From assembly GCF_029338275.1 (NCBI RefSeq), contig NZ_CP119789.1:1922001-1986000 (forward strand): 64,000 nucleotides of DNA, in the 5' to 3' direction. A program made the translations under genes and the position numbers. Origin of the DNA: Haloarcula ordinaria. GTDB taxonomy: Archaea; Halobacteriota; Halobacteria; Halobacteriales; Haloarculaceae. Positions within the stretch are counted from its first letter, which is position 1; each line of letters begins with the position of its first letter. A model generated the notes under the pieces. That model was not told the DNA's origin and did not search any database. It saw only the letters and a program-made list of their open reading frames with translations. Of the stretch, positions 54,024-62,678 are shown in pieces.

Positions 54024-55400
54024 TCAGAGCTCGAAGTCCGAGCCGCTTTTGCCGCTGCCACCGCGCATGAACGCGAGCAAGCCGAAGAACACCAGGAGCG
54101 CGACTGCCACGCCGCCGGCGACGAGGAGCGTATCGATGCCCAGCACAGTCTGGGGGACGCCGGGCGGGAGGATACTCTCGTCACTCTCTCCGGCATCGCC
54201 GCCGTCCGCTGGCGGGGCCGTTTCGGTACCCGTCTCGGTGTCGCCTGGTGCTTCGGTGCCGACCTGCCCCTCAGTGACGACGACGCTCCCGACGCCCTGC
54301 CCGTTTATCCCCACCTGGTAATCACCGGCGCTCGTGACCTCGTGGGTGAGCGAGACCGTTCGTTCCTCTCCCGCCGGAATCCGCGTCACTGAGCTGTTCC
54401 GTTGTTCGCCGTTGACCGTCATCGCGGCCTCGTAGTCGCCCGCGACACTCCCCGAGTTGCGCACGGTCGCCTCAACGACGAGTCGTTGGCCGTCCGCTGT
54501 CTCCACGGCCCGCAGGCCCGTCTCCTCGATATCGAAGACCGGCTGGATGCTCCCTATCGCCAGCGTCTCGAACTCGGTCGTCCGAGCCTCGAAGACCACC
54601 GCATCGGTACGTTCCTCGACGATTGTCGTCTGGGCCGGCGTCCACGTCGACCCGGTCTGTGAGTAGACACTGAGCGCTTCCGCCTCGATACCCGCCGACC
54701 GGAGCGCCGACCTGTTGACGGCGAAGCGCATCGTCACGGCTTCCACCCCAGCCCTCGGGCCGACCGTCACGACACCGAAGACCGACGACCCCTCGTCGTC
54801 CGGTACTGTCACCGACGACGCCGACGGACTCGTGTACTCAGTCACCTGCTGGCCGAACCGGTCCTCGCTTGCCTCGACGGTCCATCGTTCGATAGCGAAC
54901 GACCGGTTCTCGGCGGCAGGGACGTCGATTTCGTGTGGCTCCGTGGTCGAGACTCCACCGGTCCGTATCGCGATCGACCTGCTCGCTTCTGTCTCGTTGG
55001 TCACCCGCGCCGTTGCGCGTTTGACTCTCACGATACCGATCTCCTCGTTCCCCGCAGTGATTCGGTACGTTCCAGGGTTCTCGAAGACTACTGACTTGAC
55101 GAGTCGCGTCTCCGAGTCACCGGGCACCACGACGCGCTCGCTCGCGATTTTCGTTCCATTCCGGCGAAGATCTACTGTCATCCCACCGCCATCGCTGCCG
55201 ACGTTAACGATGCGGACCGTGATATTGAAATCGTCGCCAACAAGCGCTTCCGACGATTCTAGTTGCCCGCCGGTGACGGCGAGGCTCGGTGCGGCTGCTG
55301 CCGTTCCGATAGCTGCACCGACAACGAGCAGGGCGACAACACCGAACCGCAATGCTACCGTCTTGACATCGCCTGGGGACCAATTCTGTCGTTGCATCAA
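54024..55400 (-). CDS. Cell-surface protein with PGF-pre-PGF domain and C-terminal membrane anchor
   Basis: This 458-residue protein begins with a signal peptide (RFGVVALLVVGAAIGTAAAA), a CARDB-like Ig domain (DFNITVRIVNVGSDGGGMTV), a middle PGF-pre-PGF domain (MRFAVNRSALRSAGIEAEAL, VFEARTTEFETLAIGSI) and a second CARDB-like repeat, then a Thr/Pro-rich acidic stalk (GTEAPGDTETGTETAPPADG) and a final membrane helix (TLLVAGGVAVALLVFFGLLA). No sortase-like tripartite motif PGF is at the very end, so it is anchored by the helix. Likely S-layer-associated. Confidence 0.85.
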   Translation of the reverse strand: MMQRQNWSPGDVKTVALRFGVVALLVVGAAIGTAAAAPSLAVTGGQLESSEALVGDDFNITVRIVNVGSDGGGMTVDLRRNGTKIASERVVVPGDSETRLVKSVVFENPGTYRITAGNEEIGIVRVKRATARVTNETEASRSIAIRTGGVSTTEPHEIDVPAAENRSFAIERWTVEASEDRFGQQVTEYTSPSASSVTVPDDEGSSVFGVVTVGPRAGVEAVTMRFAVNRSALRSAGIEAEALSVYSQTGSTWTPAQTTIVEERTDAVVFEARTTEFETLAIGSIQPVFDIEETGLRAVETADGQRLVVEATVRNSGSVAGDYEAAMTVNGEQRNSSVTRIPAGEERTVSLTHEVTSAGDYQVGINGQGVGSVVVTEGQVGTEAPGDTETGTETAPPADGGDAGESDESILPPGVPQTVLGIDTLLVAGGVAVALLVFFGLLAFMRGGSGKSGSDFEL

Positions 55401-55531
55401 TGTATCATGACCCAGACTATCCGTAAAAAATGCGTGGTCGCTCCGACCGTCGTTTGAGTGATGGTCTCGAAGCAGTGTCGGGCTCGTCGGCTTTCGGTCA
55501 CGACAGCGTACGAGTCATCGCGGTATCTGGG
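55401..55531. other. Short gene-free gap upstream of the surface-protein gene
   Basis: 131 bases between the surface-protein start and the first repeat unit. It holds the promoter region of the leftward gene (A/T-rich CCGTAAAAAATG at about 55420-55431, on that strand CATTTTTTACGG) and nothing else I can identify. The tail of the tRNA-derived array begins at 55532. Confidence 0.4.
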
Positions 55532-55879
55532 TTTGAACCGGAGGGAGACGGTCACACTCACGCCGTTCGTGTGCTGCGACTCCCAGGGCTCAAATCCAGA
55601 TGACCCGTTCACTGCTCACTGTCGCTCGCAGAGAAACGGTGGGGCTGGGATTTGAACCGAGCCAAGACGGTCCTGCTCGCTTCGCTTCGCGGGCTGCGAC
55701 TTGTCGGCTTCAAATCCCAGGCGACGTGGTTACCACTCACGCGCTGTTCGTGGCAAAACACGGTGGGGCTGGGATTTGAACCGAAGGGAGACGGTCGAAC
55801 TCACGCCGTTCGTGCGCTGCGACTCCCAGGGTACAAATCCAGATGACCCGTTCACTGCTCACTGTCGCTCGCAGAGAAA
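55532..55879 (-). repeat. Tandem array of tRNA-Ser-derived trailer units
   Basis: Three units (55532-55650, 55651-55774, 55775-55893 incl. the next copy's start) of 119, 124 and 119 bases, each beginning with the antisense T-arm piece TTTGAACC; the copies at 55644-55660, 55768-55783 and inside the tRNA at 55887-55903 share GGGGCTGGGATTTGAACC. Units 1 and 3 differ at about six positions. Each also has a sense-direction copy of the T-arm (e.g. TTCAAATCCCAG, 55709-55720) and a motif CTCAC...GTTCGTG or CTCACTGTCGCTCGCAG. On the minus strand it lies directly downstream of the tRNA. Confidence 0.8.
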
Positions 55880-55963
55880 CGGTGGGGCTGGGATTTGAAC
55901 CCAGGAATCCGTGAGGATACCGGTTTTCAAGACCGGCGCAATAGGCCGCTCTGCCACCCCACC
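55880..55963 (-). tRNA. tRNA-Ser (anticodon TGA)
   Basis: 84-base class II tRNA on the minus strand: acceptor GGTGGGG/CCCCACC, anticodon stem CCGGT/ACCGG with loop CTTGAAA (anticodon TGA, reads UCA), variable arm with TATCC...GGATT, T-arm CTGGGTTCAAATCCCAG, discriminator G. Its 3' end sequence is the unit repeated downstream in the array. Confidence 0.96.
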
Positions 55964-56003
55964 GCAACCTGGGCTACTCCACGATTCCTCTAAGGCCTGT
56001 CGG

Positions 56004-56744
56004 TTACTCCCGAACGAGTTCCGGGCCCGACTCGCCGTCGCGAACCCGGAGCCCGTACTGCTGGACGAGCGTCGTCGTGCGTGGCGGCACGACGCGACCG
56101 GCCTGTCGGCGCGCCCGGAGCACGGGCACCGCGGTTCGAAGGTCGGCGCGCGTCTCCAGCACCGGATTCGTCGGCAGGAAGTCGACGTCGAGGTCGGCGT
56201 CCCGCGCGCGTTCGGTCAGCGTCTCGACGCCCGGGGTCGCGTAGGCGTCGTCGAAGTCCACCGGCTCGCCGAAGCCGGCGTAGTACACGCGGCCGTCGGT
56301 CGTCGGGCCGAGGACGACGTCGCTGGTCCGGAGCTTCATCGCGGCGCTGTCTATCTGCTGGCGGGCGAGCAGGGCGGCGGTCGGTTCGACGGCCGCAGCG
56401 GTCGCGACGGACTCCCGTTCGAGCAGGTGGGCCACGGTGTTGCCGACGCGGGCGGCGAACGTCGACCCGACCTGTACCTCGTAGCGGGCGTCGGCCGGCG
56501 CGTGGAGCTCCGGGTCGAGGAACTCGCGAATCGACGCTTCGGGGTCTTCGACGCCGGGCACCTGGTCGGCCGGTCGGTAGTTGACCAGCAGGTCGGCGCC
56601 GCTGGACTCGATGGCCCGACAGACGTCGGTCAGCATCGCTGCGTACAGGTCCGTCGCCTCACGGTCGCTCAGCAGTCCGCCGGCGAGGTCCTCGAGGACG
56701 GCCCCTTCGACGGGCGGGTCGGCGAGCACTGCGACAGTGGTCAT
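56004..56744 (-). CDS. GT-A fold nucleotidyl-/glycosyl-transferase-like protein (COG3222-like)
   Basis: This 246-residue protein resembles the TIGR04282/DUF2064 family of small nucleotide-binding transferases: N-terminal MTTVAVLADPPVEGAVLEDL, middle VQVGSTFAARVGNTVAHLLE, and VLGPTTDGRVYYAGFGEP, corresponding to the LGPADDGGYYLIG substrate loop of that group. The DxD motif is not obvious, so a degenerate enzyme is possible. Unique product unknown. Monocistronic, downstream of no gene on its strand except tRNA-Ser. Confidence 0.6.
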   Translation of the reverse strand: MTTVAVLADPPVEGAVLEDLAGGLLSDREATDLYAAMLTDVCRAIESSGADLLVNYRPADQVPGVEDPEASIREFLDPELHAPADARYEVQVGSTFAARVGNTVAHLLERESVATAAAVEPTAALLARQQIDSAAMKLRTSDVVLGPTTDGRVYYAGFGEPVDFDDAYATPGVETLTERARDADLDVDFLPTNPVLETRADLRTAVPVLRARRQAGRVVPPRTTTLVQQYGLRVRDGESGPELVRE

Positions 56745-57158
56745 GCATGGTTCTCCGGCCCTCGCTGGTTTGTCGTTTGCGTTCGCACTACACCAGTTTG
56801 CGCTCGGATATCGACTCCCGCTTCCCAGCGCTCCGCAACGAGGTCTTCAACTCCGAGACGGCCAGGGCTATCTCGGGCCCGATGTGAGTCGACTCGTAAA
56901 CCTGCGATGGATAGTGACCGGGGAAACGTTGAAGTCGAATCGTGTGCATAGTTACCATGGGGCACTAGATGCTCCCGGCGGGAACTACCGCTGACGCATT
57001 CCGGGATTGGCATCGACGGACGACCAGACGCCGGGGGGCACACCTGCCCCCCGCCCGTGGCTCGAGGCCGCAGACGATTCTGCGAACGGAGCACTCCCAG
57101 CCCGTGATGTGCGACCGGCCGACGCAGGGGTTTTGACCCACCGCGTGGACGTGTCGGT
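56745..57158. other. 414-base region before dinB with no confident gene
   Basis: Contains a perfect 8-bp hairpin GGGGGGCA-CACC-TGCCCCCC (57033-57052) with a four-base loop and no T-tract, an Arg-rich 55-codon frame (56969-57136) that resembles nothing, and GGTTTTGA (57128-57135), a TATA candidate at the leaderless distance from the dinB ATG. No rRNA, SRP or RNase P motif recognised. An unknown RNA is possible. Confidence 0.4.
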
Positions 57159-58466
57159 ATGGACGCCGCGCGTCTCCCGGGCACGGACGGACCCGACCAG
57201 GTAGTCGCGCACGTGGACATGGACTGTTTCTACGCGGCGTGTGAACGCCGCCGAGAACCCGCGCTCGAGGGCGAACCGCTCGTCGTCGGGATGGGCTACG
57301 AAGCCGAGGAGACCCACGGCGCGGTGGCGACGGCGAGCTACGAGGCCCGCGAGTACGGCGTCGAGTCGGCGATGCCCATCTCGCAAGCCCTCGAGGCGCT
57401 ACCGCGCAAAGTCGATGCGGCCAGGGACCCGGACGCGGACGTCGAGGCGGCGGGGTTCTACCGCCCCGTCGACATGGAGTTCTACGAGTCGGTGGCCGAG
57501 GAGGTCCGCGAGATAATCCACGACGAGGCGGATGTCGTTCGCGAGGTGAGCATCGACGAGGCGTATCTGGACGTGACCGACCACGTCGGCTGGGACGCGG
57601 TCAAGTCGTGGGCCGCCGACCTGAAGACGCGAATCGAGTCGGAGGTGGGTGTCGTCGCCAGCGTCGGCGTCGCGCCGACGATGAGCGCCGCGAAAGTCGC
57701 CAGCGACCGGGAGAAACCCGACGGCCTGGTCGTCGTCCGACCCGGAACGGTCCGCTCGTTCTTCGAGGACCTTCCGGTCGAAGACGTCCACGGTGTCGGT
57801 CCGGTGACCGCACGCGAACTGGGGGCGATGGGCGTCGAGACGGCAGGCGACCTGGCGGCCGCGGACCCCGAGGAACTCGAACGGCGGTTCGGGGAGCGCG
57901 GGCGCGAGATTCGGCGCTTCGCTCGCGGCGACGACGAACGCCAGGTCACCCCGCGCGGGAACCCCAAGAGCCTCTCTCGGGAGTCCGCGTTCACGGACGC
58001 CACGGACGACGCGGACACGATACGCCGCCGGGTCCGGACGCTCGCCGAGGCCGTCGCGGACCGCGCGTCCCGGAAAGACGCCCGGTACCAGACTATCGGC
58101 ATCAAGGTCGTCGTCCCGCCGTACGACATCAACACCCGGGCGCGGTCGCTCCCCGGACCGGTCGACGACCCCGAACTGGTCGAGTCCGTGGCACTGGACC
58201 TCCTCGGTGAGTTCGAGGGTGTGGCCGTCCGGAAGGCCGGCGTGCGCGTCTCGAACCTGGATTTCTCAGCCGGCGAACAGGCGAGTCTCGACGGGTTCGA
58301 CGGTGTGGCGGCGGCCGGCCAGGAAACCGACGCCGACCATCCCGCGGACGCGGGCCAGCCATCCCTCGATGCGTTCTCCGGCGGCGGAGAGTCGTCGGGT
58401 GACGAGACGGCCGACGCGGGCAACCGAGGACCCGAGGGACAGACCACGCTCTGGGAGTACGTCTGA
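57159..58466 (+). CDS. dinB: DNA polymerase IV (Y-family, DinB)
   Basis: This 435-residue translesion polymerase contains VAHVDMDCFYAACERRREPA (catalytic Asp), AVATASYEAREYGVESAMPI, VREVSIDEAYLDVTDHVG (second metal site), VGVAPTMSAAKVASDREKPD, helix-hairpin-helix PVEDVHGVGPVTARELGAMG and little-finger segment ADRASRKDARYQTIGIKVVV. C-terminal 70 residues are an acidic linker ending in the clamp-binding peptide GQTTLWEYV-like QTTLWEYV (PIP box, QxxLWxY). Complete, so functional. Confidence 0.95.
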   Translation: MDAARLPGTDGPDQVVAHVDMDCFYAACERRREPALEGEPLVVGMGYEAEETHGAVATASYEAREYGVESAMPISQALEALPRKVDAARDPDADVEAAGFYRPVDMEFYESVAEEVREIIHDEADVVREVSIDEAYLDVTDHVGWDAVKSWAADLKTRIESEVGVVASVGVAPTMSAAKVASDREKPDGLVVVRPGTVRSFFEDLPVEDVHGVGPVTARELGAMGVETAGDLAAADPEELERRFGERGREIRRFARGDDERQVTPRGNPKSLSRESAFTDATDDADTIRRRVRTLAEAVADRASRKDARYQTIGIKVVVPPYDINTRARSLPGPVDDPELVESVALDLLGEFEGVAVRKAGVRVSNLDFSAGEQASLDGFDGVAAAGQETDADHPADAGQPSLDAFSGGGESSGDETADAGNRGPEGQTTLWEYV

Positions 58467-58496
58467 GCGGACCGTTCCGACGATGACAGCGTCGGT

Positions 58497-58844
58497 TCAG
58501 GAGACGCCGTTCTCGAGGTTCTCGAGCAACTTCCCGACCAGCAGTCCCGCCCTCGGGGATATCGAATCGTCCGTCTGGACCGCCGTCGGATGGGCCGCGA
58601 GGGTCCGGACGAACTGCTCGCCGTGGGTCATGGCGTTGAGCATGTCAACCACGTCGACGACCAGGCCCTCGTCGCTCGTGTCCATCTCCGGGTAGCGCTC
58701 CTTCTCGGCCTCGGTGTAGCGTATCGTCCAGGCCGGGCCACCGACCGCCTCGACGACGTCTTCGAGCGGCGCCACCTCGACGGGCCCGTCGCTACTCCCC
58801 ACGTAGACGACCCCGTCTTCGACGAACGTCTCGTATCGAGCCAT
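58497..58844 (-). CDS. Conserved haloarchaeal hypothetical protein
   Basis: This 115-residue acidic protein starts MARYETFVEDGVVYVGSSDG, continues VEVAPLEDVVEAVGGPAWTI, MDTSDEGLVVDVVDMLNAMT and ends with a C-terminal helix. No motif recognised; composition, start context and length are those of real haloarchaeal proteins. Convergent with dinB and divergent from the HerA-like gene. An upstream frame extension is noise. Confidence 0.7.
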   Translation of the reverse strand: MARYETFVEDGVVYVGSSDGPVEVAPLEDVVEAVGGPAWTIRYTEAEKERYPEMDTSDEGLVVDVVDMLNAMTHGEQFVRTLAAHPTAVQTDDSISPRAGLLVGKLLENLENGVS

Positions 58845-58999
58845 ACCCACGTTTCCACCCACTGGTCGTGCTAGCGAGTGCCAGGGCAATAGCAGTTGCC
58901 CCGCTGACAGCGAAGCACGCGGCCGCGACGTGTCGCCCGTGTGACTATCGTCTGACTGAGAGTTATGAGGGGAGACGCACGAAGCTACGCCAGAAACGT

Positions 59000-60787
59000 A
59001 TGGGAGAGACCGAAACAATCACCGTCGCGGACACGAGCGCTGGTCCGGGAGGGGCCGACGAACCCGGACAGTCCGTCGACATCCCCGTGGTCGAACTGCT
59101 GACCGGTCGCGGGTTCATCACGGGCAAGAGCGGGTCGGGCAAGTCCAACACGGCGAGCGTCGTCGCCGAGAAACTGCTGGACAGCGGCTTCGGCCTGCTC
59201 ATCGTGGACATCGACGGCGAGTACTACGGCCTCAAGGAGGAGTACGAGATACTCCACGTCGGCGGCGACGAGGAGTGTGACATCCAGGTCACCGAGGAGC
59301 ACGCCGGGAAGATAGCCACCCTCGCCCTCGAACAGAACGTCCCCATCATCCTCGACGTCTCGTCGTACCTCGACGAGGAGGAAGCCGAGAACCTGCTGAC
59401 AGAGGTCTCGAAGCAGCTGTTCGCCAAGGCAAAGAAGCAGAAACAGCCCTTCCTGATGCTCGTCGAGGAGTGCCACGAGTGGATTCCCGAGAAAGGCGGG
59501 ATGGGCGAGGTCGGCAAGATGCTCATCAAGATCGGCAAGCGGGGCCGGAAACACGGCCTGGGCATCGTCGGCATCAGCCAGCGCCCGGCCGACGTCAAGA
59601 AGGACTACATCACCCAGTGCGACTGGCTGGTCTGGCACCGCCTGACCTGGAACAACGACACGAAAGTGGTCGGGCGAATCCTCGACAGCAAGTACGAGAA
59701 CGCCGTCGAGGACCTGAACGACGGCGAGGCGTTCATGATGTCGGACTGGTCCGAGCGGGTCCGACGGGTGCAGTTCCACCGCAAGCAGACCTTCGACGCC
59801 GGCGCGACGCCAGGGCTGGACGACTTCGAGCGCCCGGAGCTGAAGTCCGTCAGCGAGGACCTCGTCTCGGAACTGGAGACGATAAGCGAGGAGAAACAGG
59901 CTACCGAGAGCCGCATCAAGGAGCTCCGCGAGGAGCTCGACAAGAAGAACTCGCGCATCGCGGAACTGGAGACCGAGCTCCAGGACGCCCGCGACCTCTC
60001 GCGCATGGCAGAGCAGTTCACGAGCGCGCTGATGGACCACGTCGACGGCTACAACCCCGGAAAGACCGAGCAAGAACGGCTGCAGGAACGCCGTGGACGG
60101 TTCGAGGACCCAGACCAGGGGTCCGAGACGGAGTCGGCGGCCGCCGAACCGGAGTCCGGGTCGGCCGACAAGACGTCCGGTGGCGGGTTCGGCGACGCGT
60201 TCAGCGCGTTCGAGGACGCGGGACCGGCGATGAACGGCGGGGCCGACGACTCGGTGTCGGCGAACGGCGAAGCGGCGGTGGCGAACGGGTCGGGCGGTGG
60301 CGCTACGGCTGACGACGGAGAGGTCGAAGAGGCCTTCGCCGCCGCCATGGCTGCCGCGCCGGACGAACAGGACGTCTCGACGAACGGCCACGCCGACTCT
60401 GACGACGGTGATATCATCGACGCCGGGGAGGAGGCGACCGTCGAGTCGCGGCCCCGGAAAGACGAGCCAGCCGTCGTCTCGGCGATCACAGCAGACATCG
60501 CCGAGATGGAGGAGAAGACCCGCCGGATGCTCTCGTACTACAAGGACCAGGGGCCGGGCACCCCGCTGAACGCCCACTTCTCGTCGGGCGGGTCGGGCGA
60601 CCGGACGGCGGCCTACGCCAGGAACCGGACGCTCCGACTGCGCGGCCTCATCGAACACGTCGGTCGGGGGTCCTACGACTACCGGCTTCGGGAGCTCGTC
60701 GCCGAGGAGAGCGAGCGGGACCTCGACGACATGCGAATCGAGGACTACGTCTCGCAAATCGAGGCCGAAGTTATCGACGATACCTGA
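59000..60787 (+). CDS. HerA-like P-loop ATPase with coiled coil and C-terminal winged helix
   Basis: This 595-residue protein begins MGETETITVADTSAGPGGAD. DUF87/HerA core: Walker A GKSGSGKSN (42-50), LLIVDIDGEYYGL, Walker B LMLVEECHEW (about 152-161), GKRGRKHGLGIVGISQRPAD, and a C-terminal arginine/Glu region of the motor. A coiled coil spans about 310-360, an acidic Ala/Ser-rich disordered linker about 385-515, and the last 90 residues (MLSYYKDQGPGTPLNAHFSS...RNRTLRLRGLIEHVGRGSYD) look like a winged helix. True HerA has a HAS barrel, which is not visible here. Perhaps plasmid/chromosome DNA handling. Confidence 0.85.
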   Translation: MGETETITVADTSAGPGGADEPGQSVDIPVVELLTGRGFITGKSGSGKSNTASVVAEKLLDSGFGLLIVDIDGEYYGLKEEYEILHVGGDEECDIQVTEEHAGKIATLALEQNVPIILDVSSYLDEEEAENLLTEVSKQLFAKAKKQKQPFLMLVEECHEWIPEKGGMGEVGKMLIKIGKRGRKHGLGIVGISQRPADVKKDYITQCDWLVWHRLTWNNDTKVVGRILDSKYENAVEDLNDGEAFMMSDWSERVRRVQFHRKQTFDAGATPGLDDFERPELKSVSEDLVSELETISEEKQATESRIKELREELDKKNSRIAELETELQDARDLSRMAEQFTSALMDHVDGYNPGKTEQERLQERRGRFEDPDQGSETESAAAEPESGSADKTSGGGFGDAFSAFEDAGPAMNGGADDSVSANGEAAVANGSGGGATADDGEVEEAFAAAMAAAPDEQDVSTNGHADSDDGDIIDAGEEATVESRPRKDEPAVVSAITADIAEMEEKTRRMLSYYKDQGPGTPLNAHFSSGGSGDRTAAYARNRTLRLRGLIEHVGRGSYDYRLRELVAEESERDLDDMRIEDYVSQIEAEVIDDT

Positions 60788-60802
60788 ACAGCGGTTTCTC
60801 GG

Positions 60803-61450
60803 TTAGACCAGCGGCTCGACGAGGTCTTCGAGCGCCGCCCGCGGGTCGTCGGCCTTCGCGACGCCGCTCGCGAGCAGGACGCCGGTCGCGCCGAGGTCGC
60901 TGGCGGAGACGAGGTCCTCACCGGTCGAGATGCCCGCGCCACAGAGGACGTCCACGTCACCGTCGACACGCGCGGCAGCGTCGACGGCGCCGGTGACGAT
61001 GTCCGGGTCAGCCTTGCTGACCGGGGTGCCGGTCCCGATGAGCTCCGGGGGTTCGACGGCGACGGCGTCCGGGCCGAGTGCCGCGGCCGCACCGATCTGT
61101 CCGGGGTTGTTCGCACAGACGATGGTCTCTAAGTCTGCGCGCTCGGCGGCGTCGAGGGACGCGTCGATGTCGGCGAGCTTGAGGCGGTTCTCCGAGTGGT
61201 TCAGCATCGTCCCCACGGCGCCGGCGTCGGCGACGGCTTCCGCGAGCGTGCTGCCGGTGTGGCTCCCGTGCTCGTTGGGGCTGACGTGCTGGGCCCACGT
61301 CTCGACACCGGTCTCGGCGACTGATTCGAGGTGTGCCGCCTGCGGCGCGACGGCGACACGGACGCCGGAATCGTCGCTGACGTCCGCTGCGGCGGACGCT
61401 ACTTCCACTGGGTCGCACGGATACGCTTTGAGGTTGACCAGAACGAACAT
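60803..61450 (-). CDS. tpiA: Triosephosphate isomerase
   Basis: This 215-residue archaeal-type TIM barrel contains [17 protein letters not shown] (active Lys about K8), the loop [20 protein letters not shown], catalytic His in [14 protein letters not shown], catalytic Glu in [17 protein letters not shown] (loop 6) and [13 protein letters not shown] for the phosphate site. All four catalytic pieces present. Shorter than bacterial TIMs, as is normal in archaea. Divergent from the response regulator. Confidence 0.96.
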   Translation of the reverse strand: MFVLVNLKAYPCDPVEVASAAADVSDDSGVRVAVAPQAAHLESVAETGVETWAQHVSPNEHGSHTGSTLAEAVADAGAVGTMLNHSENRLKLADIDASLDAAERADLETIVCANNPGQIGAAAALGPDAVAVEPPELIGTGTPVSKADPDIVTGAVDAAARVDGDVDVLCGAGISTGEDLVSASDLGATGVLLASGVAKADDPRAALEDLVEPLV

Positions 61451-61544
61451 AGGCGAACCACGGAAGGCCGCCTGGAAATAGATTTTGCTCCTGGCTCGCG
61501 GTAGTGAAGGTTAAGCCCGCTGGGCAGCAACGTCTGCTCGAACC

Positions 61545-62105
61545 GTGAACCCTGGAGACTCGCCCGTTCCGACGGTGCTTGTCGTGGACGACGAACAGCA
61601 CCTCGCGGACCTGTATACCGATTATCTGGCGGACCGGTACGAGGTCCTGACGGCCTACAGCGGCGAGGAGGCCCTCGACTTGCTCTCGAACGAGGTGGAC
61701 GTCGTCCTGCTCGACCGCCGGATGCCCGTCGTCTCCGGCAACGAGGTGCTCGCCGAGGTAGAGGAACGTGGCCTGCGCTGTCGCGTCGCCATGGTGACGG
61801 CCGTGAACCCGGACTTCGACATCATCGGGATCGGCATCGACGACTATCTCGTCAAGCCGGTCACGCGAGCGGACCTGCGGTCGGTGGTCGAGCGCCTCTC
61901 GAAGGTCGCGACGTACAACGTCAAGCTGCAGCGACTGACCGCGAAGAAACTGAAGCGGAACGTCCTCAGTGTCGAGAAGTCACCGACAGAACTCCAGGAG
62001 AGCGAGCGGTACCAGCAGTTAGAGCGCGACATCGACGCGCTCTCCGACAGCGTCGACGAGCTCGCGACGGACCTGAACGTCGAGAAGTCCGACCTCAGGC
62101 TCTAG
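61545..62105 (+). CDS. Response regulator with HalX-type C-terminal domain
   Basis: This 186-residue protein starts with GTG. Residues 10-125 are a receiver domain: VLVVDDEQHLADLY (acidic pocket DD), phosphorylatable Asp in DVVLLDRRMPVV, Thr/Ser in AMVTAVNPD, and Lys in DYLVKPVTRAD. The remaining 65 residues match HalX, a haloarchaeal coiled-coil/leucine-zipper-like module (TAKKLKRNVLSVEKSPTELQ...). The output is probably DNA binding or dimerisation. Overlaps the aMBF1 gene convergently by four bases. Confidence 0.93.
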   Translation: MNPGDSPVPTVLVVDDEQHLADLYTDYLADRYEVLTAYSGEEALDLLSNEVDVVLLDRRMPVVSGNEVLAEVEERGLRCRVAMVTAVNPDFDIIGIGIDDYLVKPVTRADLRSVVERLSKVATYNVKLQRLTAKKLKRNVLSVEKSPTELQESERYQQLERDIDALSDSVDELATDLNVEKSDLRL

Positions 62106-62635
62106 TCTTTCCGCTTGACCACGTCGCCGAGCGTGTACTCGCCGCTGCTGCTCCCGCTCGACCACTCCGTCTCGTCGCTGCTGCCGGCCGCACTCAGTTC
62201 GATTCCCAGCTCCTTCTCCAGTTTCTTCTGGACGTCGTCGCTGGGTAGCGAGTCCCCGTGTTCGAGCTTCCGGATGAGGCTCGCCTTCAGGTTGAGTTTC
62301 TGGGCCAGCTCCTTCTGACTGAGGCCCTGTGACTCGCGACCCTCGCGGATGAGCTGGTCGTAGTCCTGTGCGAGTTCGTCCATCTCGTCGAACATGTCCC
62401 GGCGACGGCTGGTGCTGGATCCACCCGAAGACGAACTCGACGACGACGAGGACGAGGAACTGCCCGACCCGCTGGAGGACGTCGAGTACTTCGTGGAGGT
62501 CGAAGACGAGCTGTCCTGGGTCTTGACCTCCGTCCCGAAGTCCGTACACTCGTCGCAGACGTCGAGTTCGGCCCCCTCGATCTTGACGCGGTTGGGGGAG
62601 GCGACATCCTTCCCGCACATCTCGCATTGAACCAT
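62102..62635 (-). CDS. Archaeal multiprotein bridging factor 1-like transcription factor (aMBF1)
   Basis: This 177-residue protein has a zinc ribbon MVQCEMCGKDVASP and LDVCDECTDFG, then a serine-rich linker (SSSSTSTKYSTSSSGSGS...), and a helix-turn-helix domain DYDQLIREGRESQGLSQKEL, LAQKLNLKASLIRKLEHGDS. The order and spacing are those of archaeal MBF1. Serine run is typically haloarchaeal. It probably links regulators with TBP or the ribosome; target unknown. Confidence 0.95.
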   Translation of the reverse strand: MVQCEMCGKDVASPNRVKIEGAELDVCDECTDFGTEVKTQDSSSSTSTKYSTSSSGSGSSSSSSSSSSSSGGSSTSRRRDMFDEMDELAQDYDQLIREGRESQGLSQKELAQKLNLKASLIRKLEHGDSLPSDDVQKKLEKELGIELSAAGSSDETEWSSGSSSGEYTLGDVVKRKD

Positions 62636-62678
62636 ACGGCGAAATTAGCCGGGCCGCCGTATAAATGATGCGCTGGGC

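Noticed and set aside
55641..55800. Extra tRNA genes inside the array
   Set aside because: Only T-arm and acceptor 3' parts are present; no 5' half, anticodon arm or D-arm.
55532..55879. CRISPR array
   Set aside because: Repeats are tRNA-derived, few, spaced unevenly (119-124) with long homologous 'spacers'; no cas genes near.
57033..57052. Intrinsic terminator
   Set aside because: Strong hairpin but no T-tract; archaeal termination mainly uses T-runs.
56969..57136. A 55-codon gene before dinB
   Set aside because: Arg/Pro/Thr-rich, no acidic bias, unlike haloarchaeal proteins; ATG context poor.
56745..57158. SRP RNA or RNase P RNA
   Set aside because: Conserved core motifs of both are not found in either direction.
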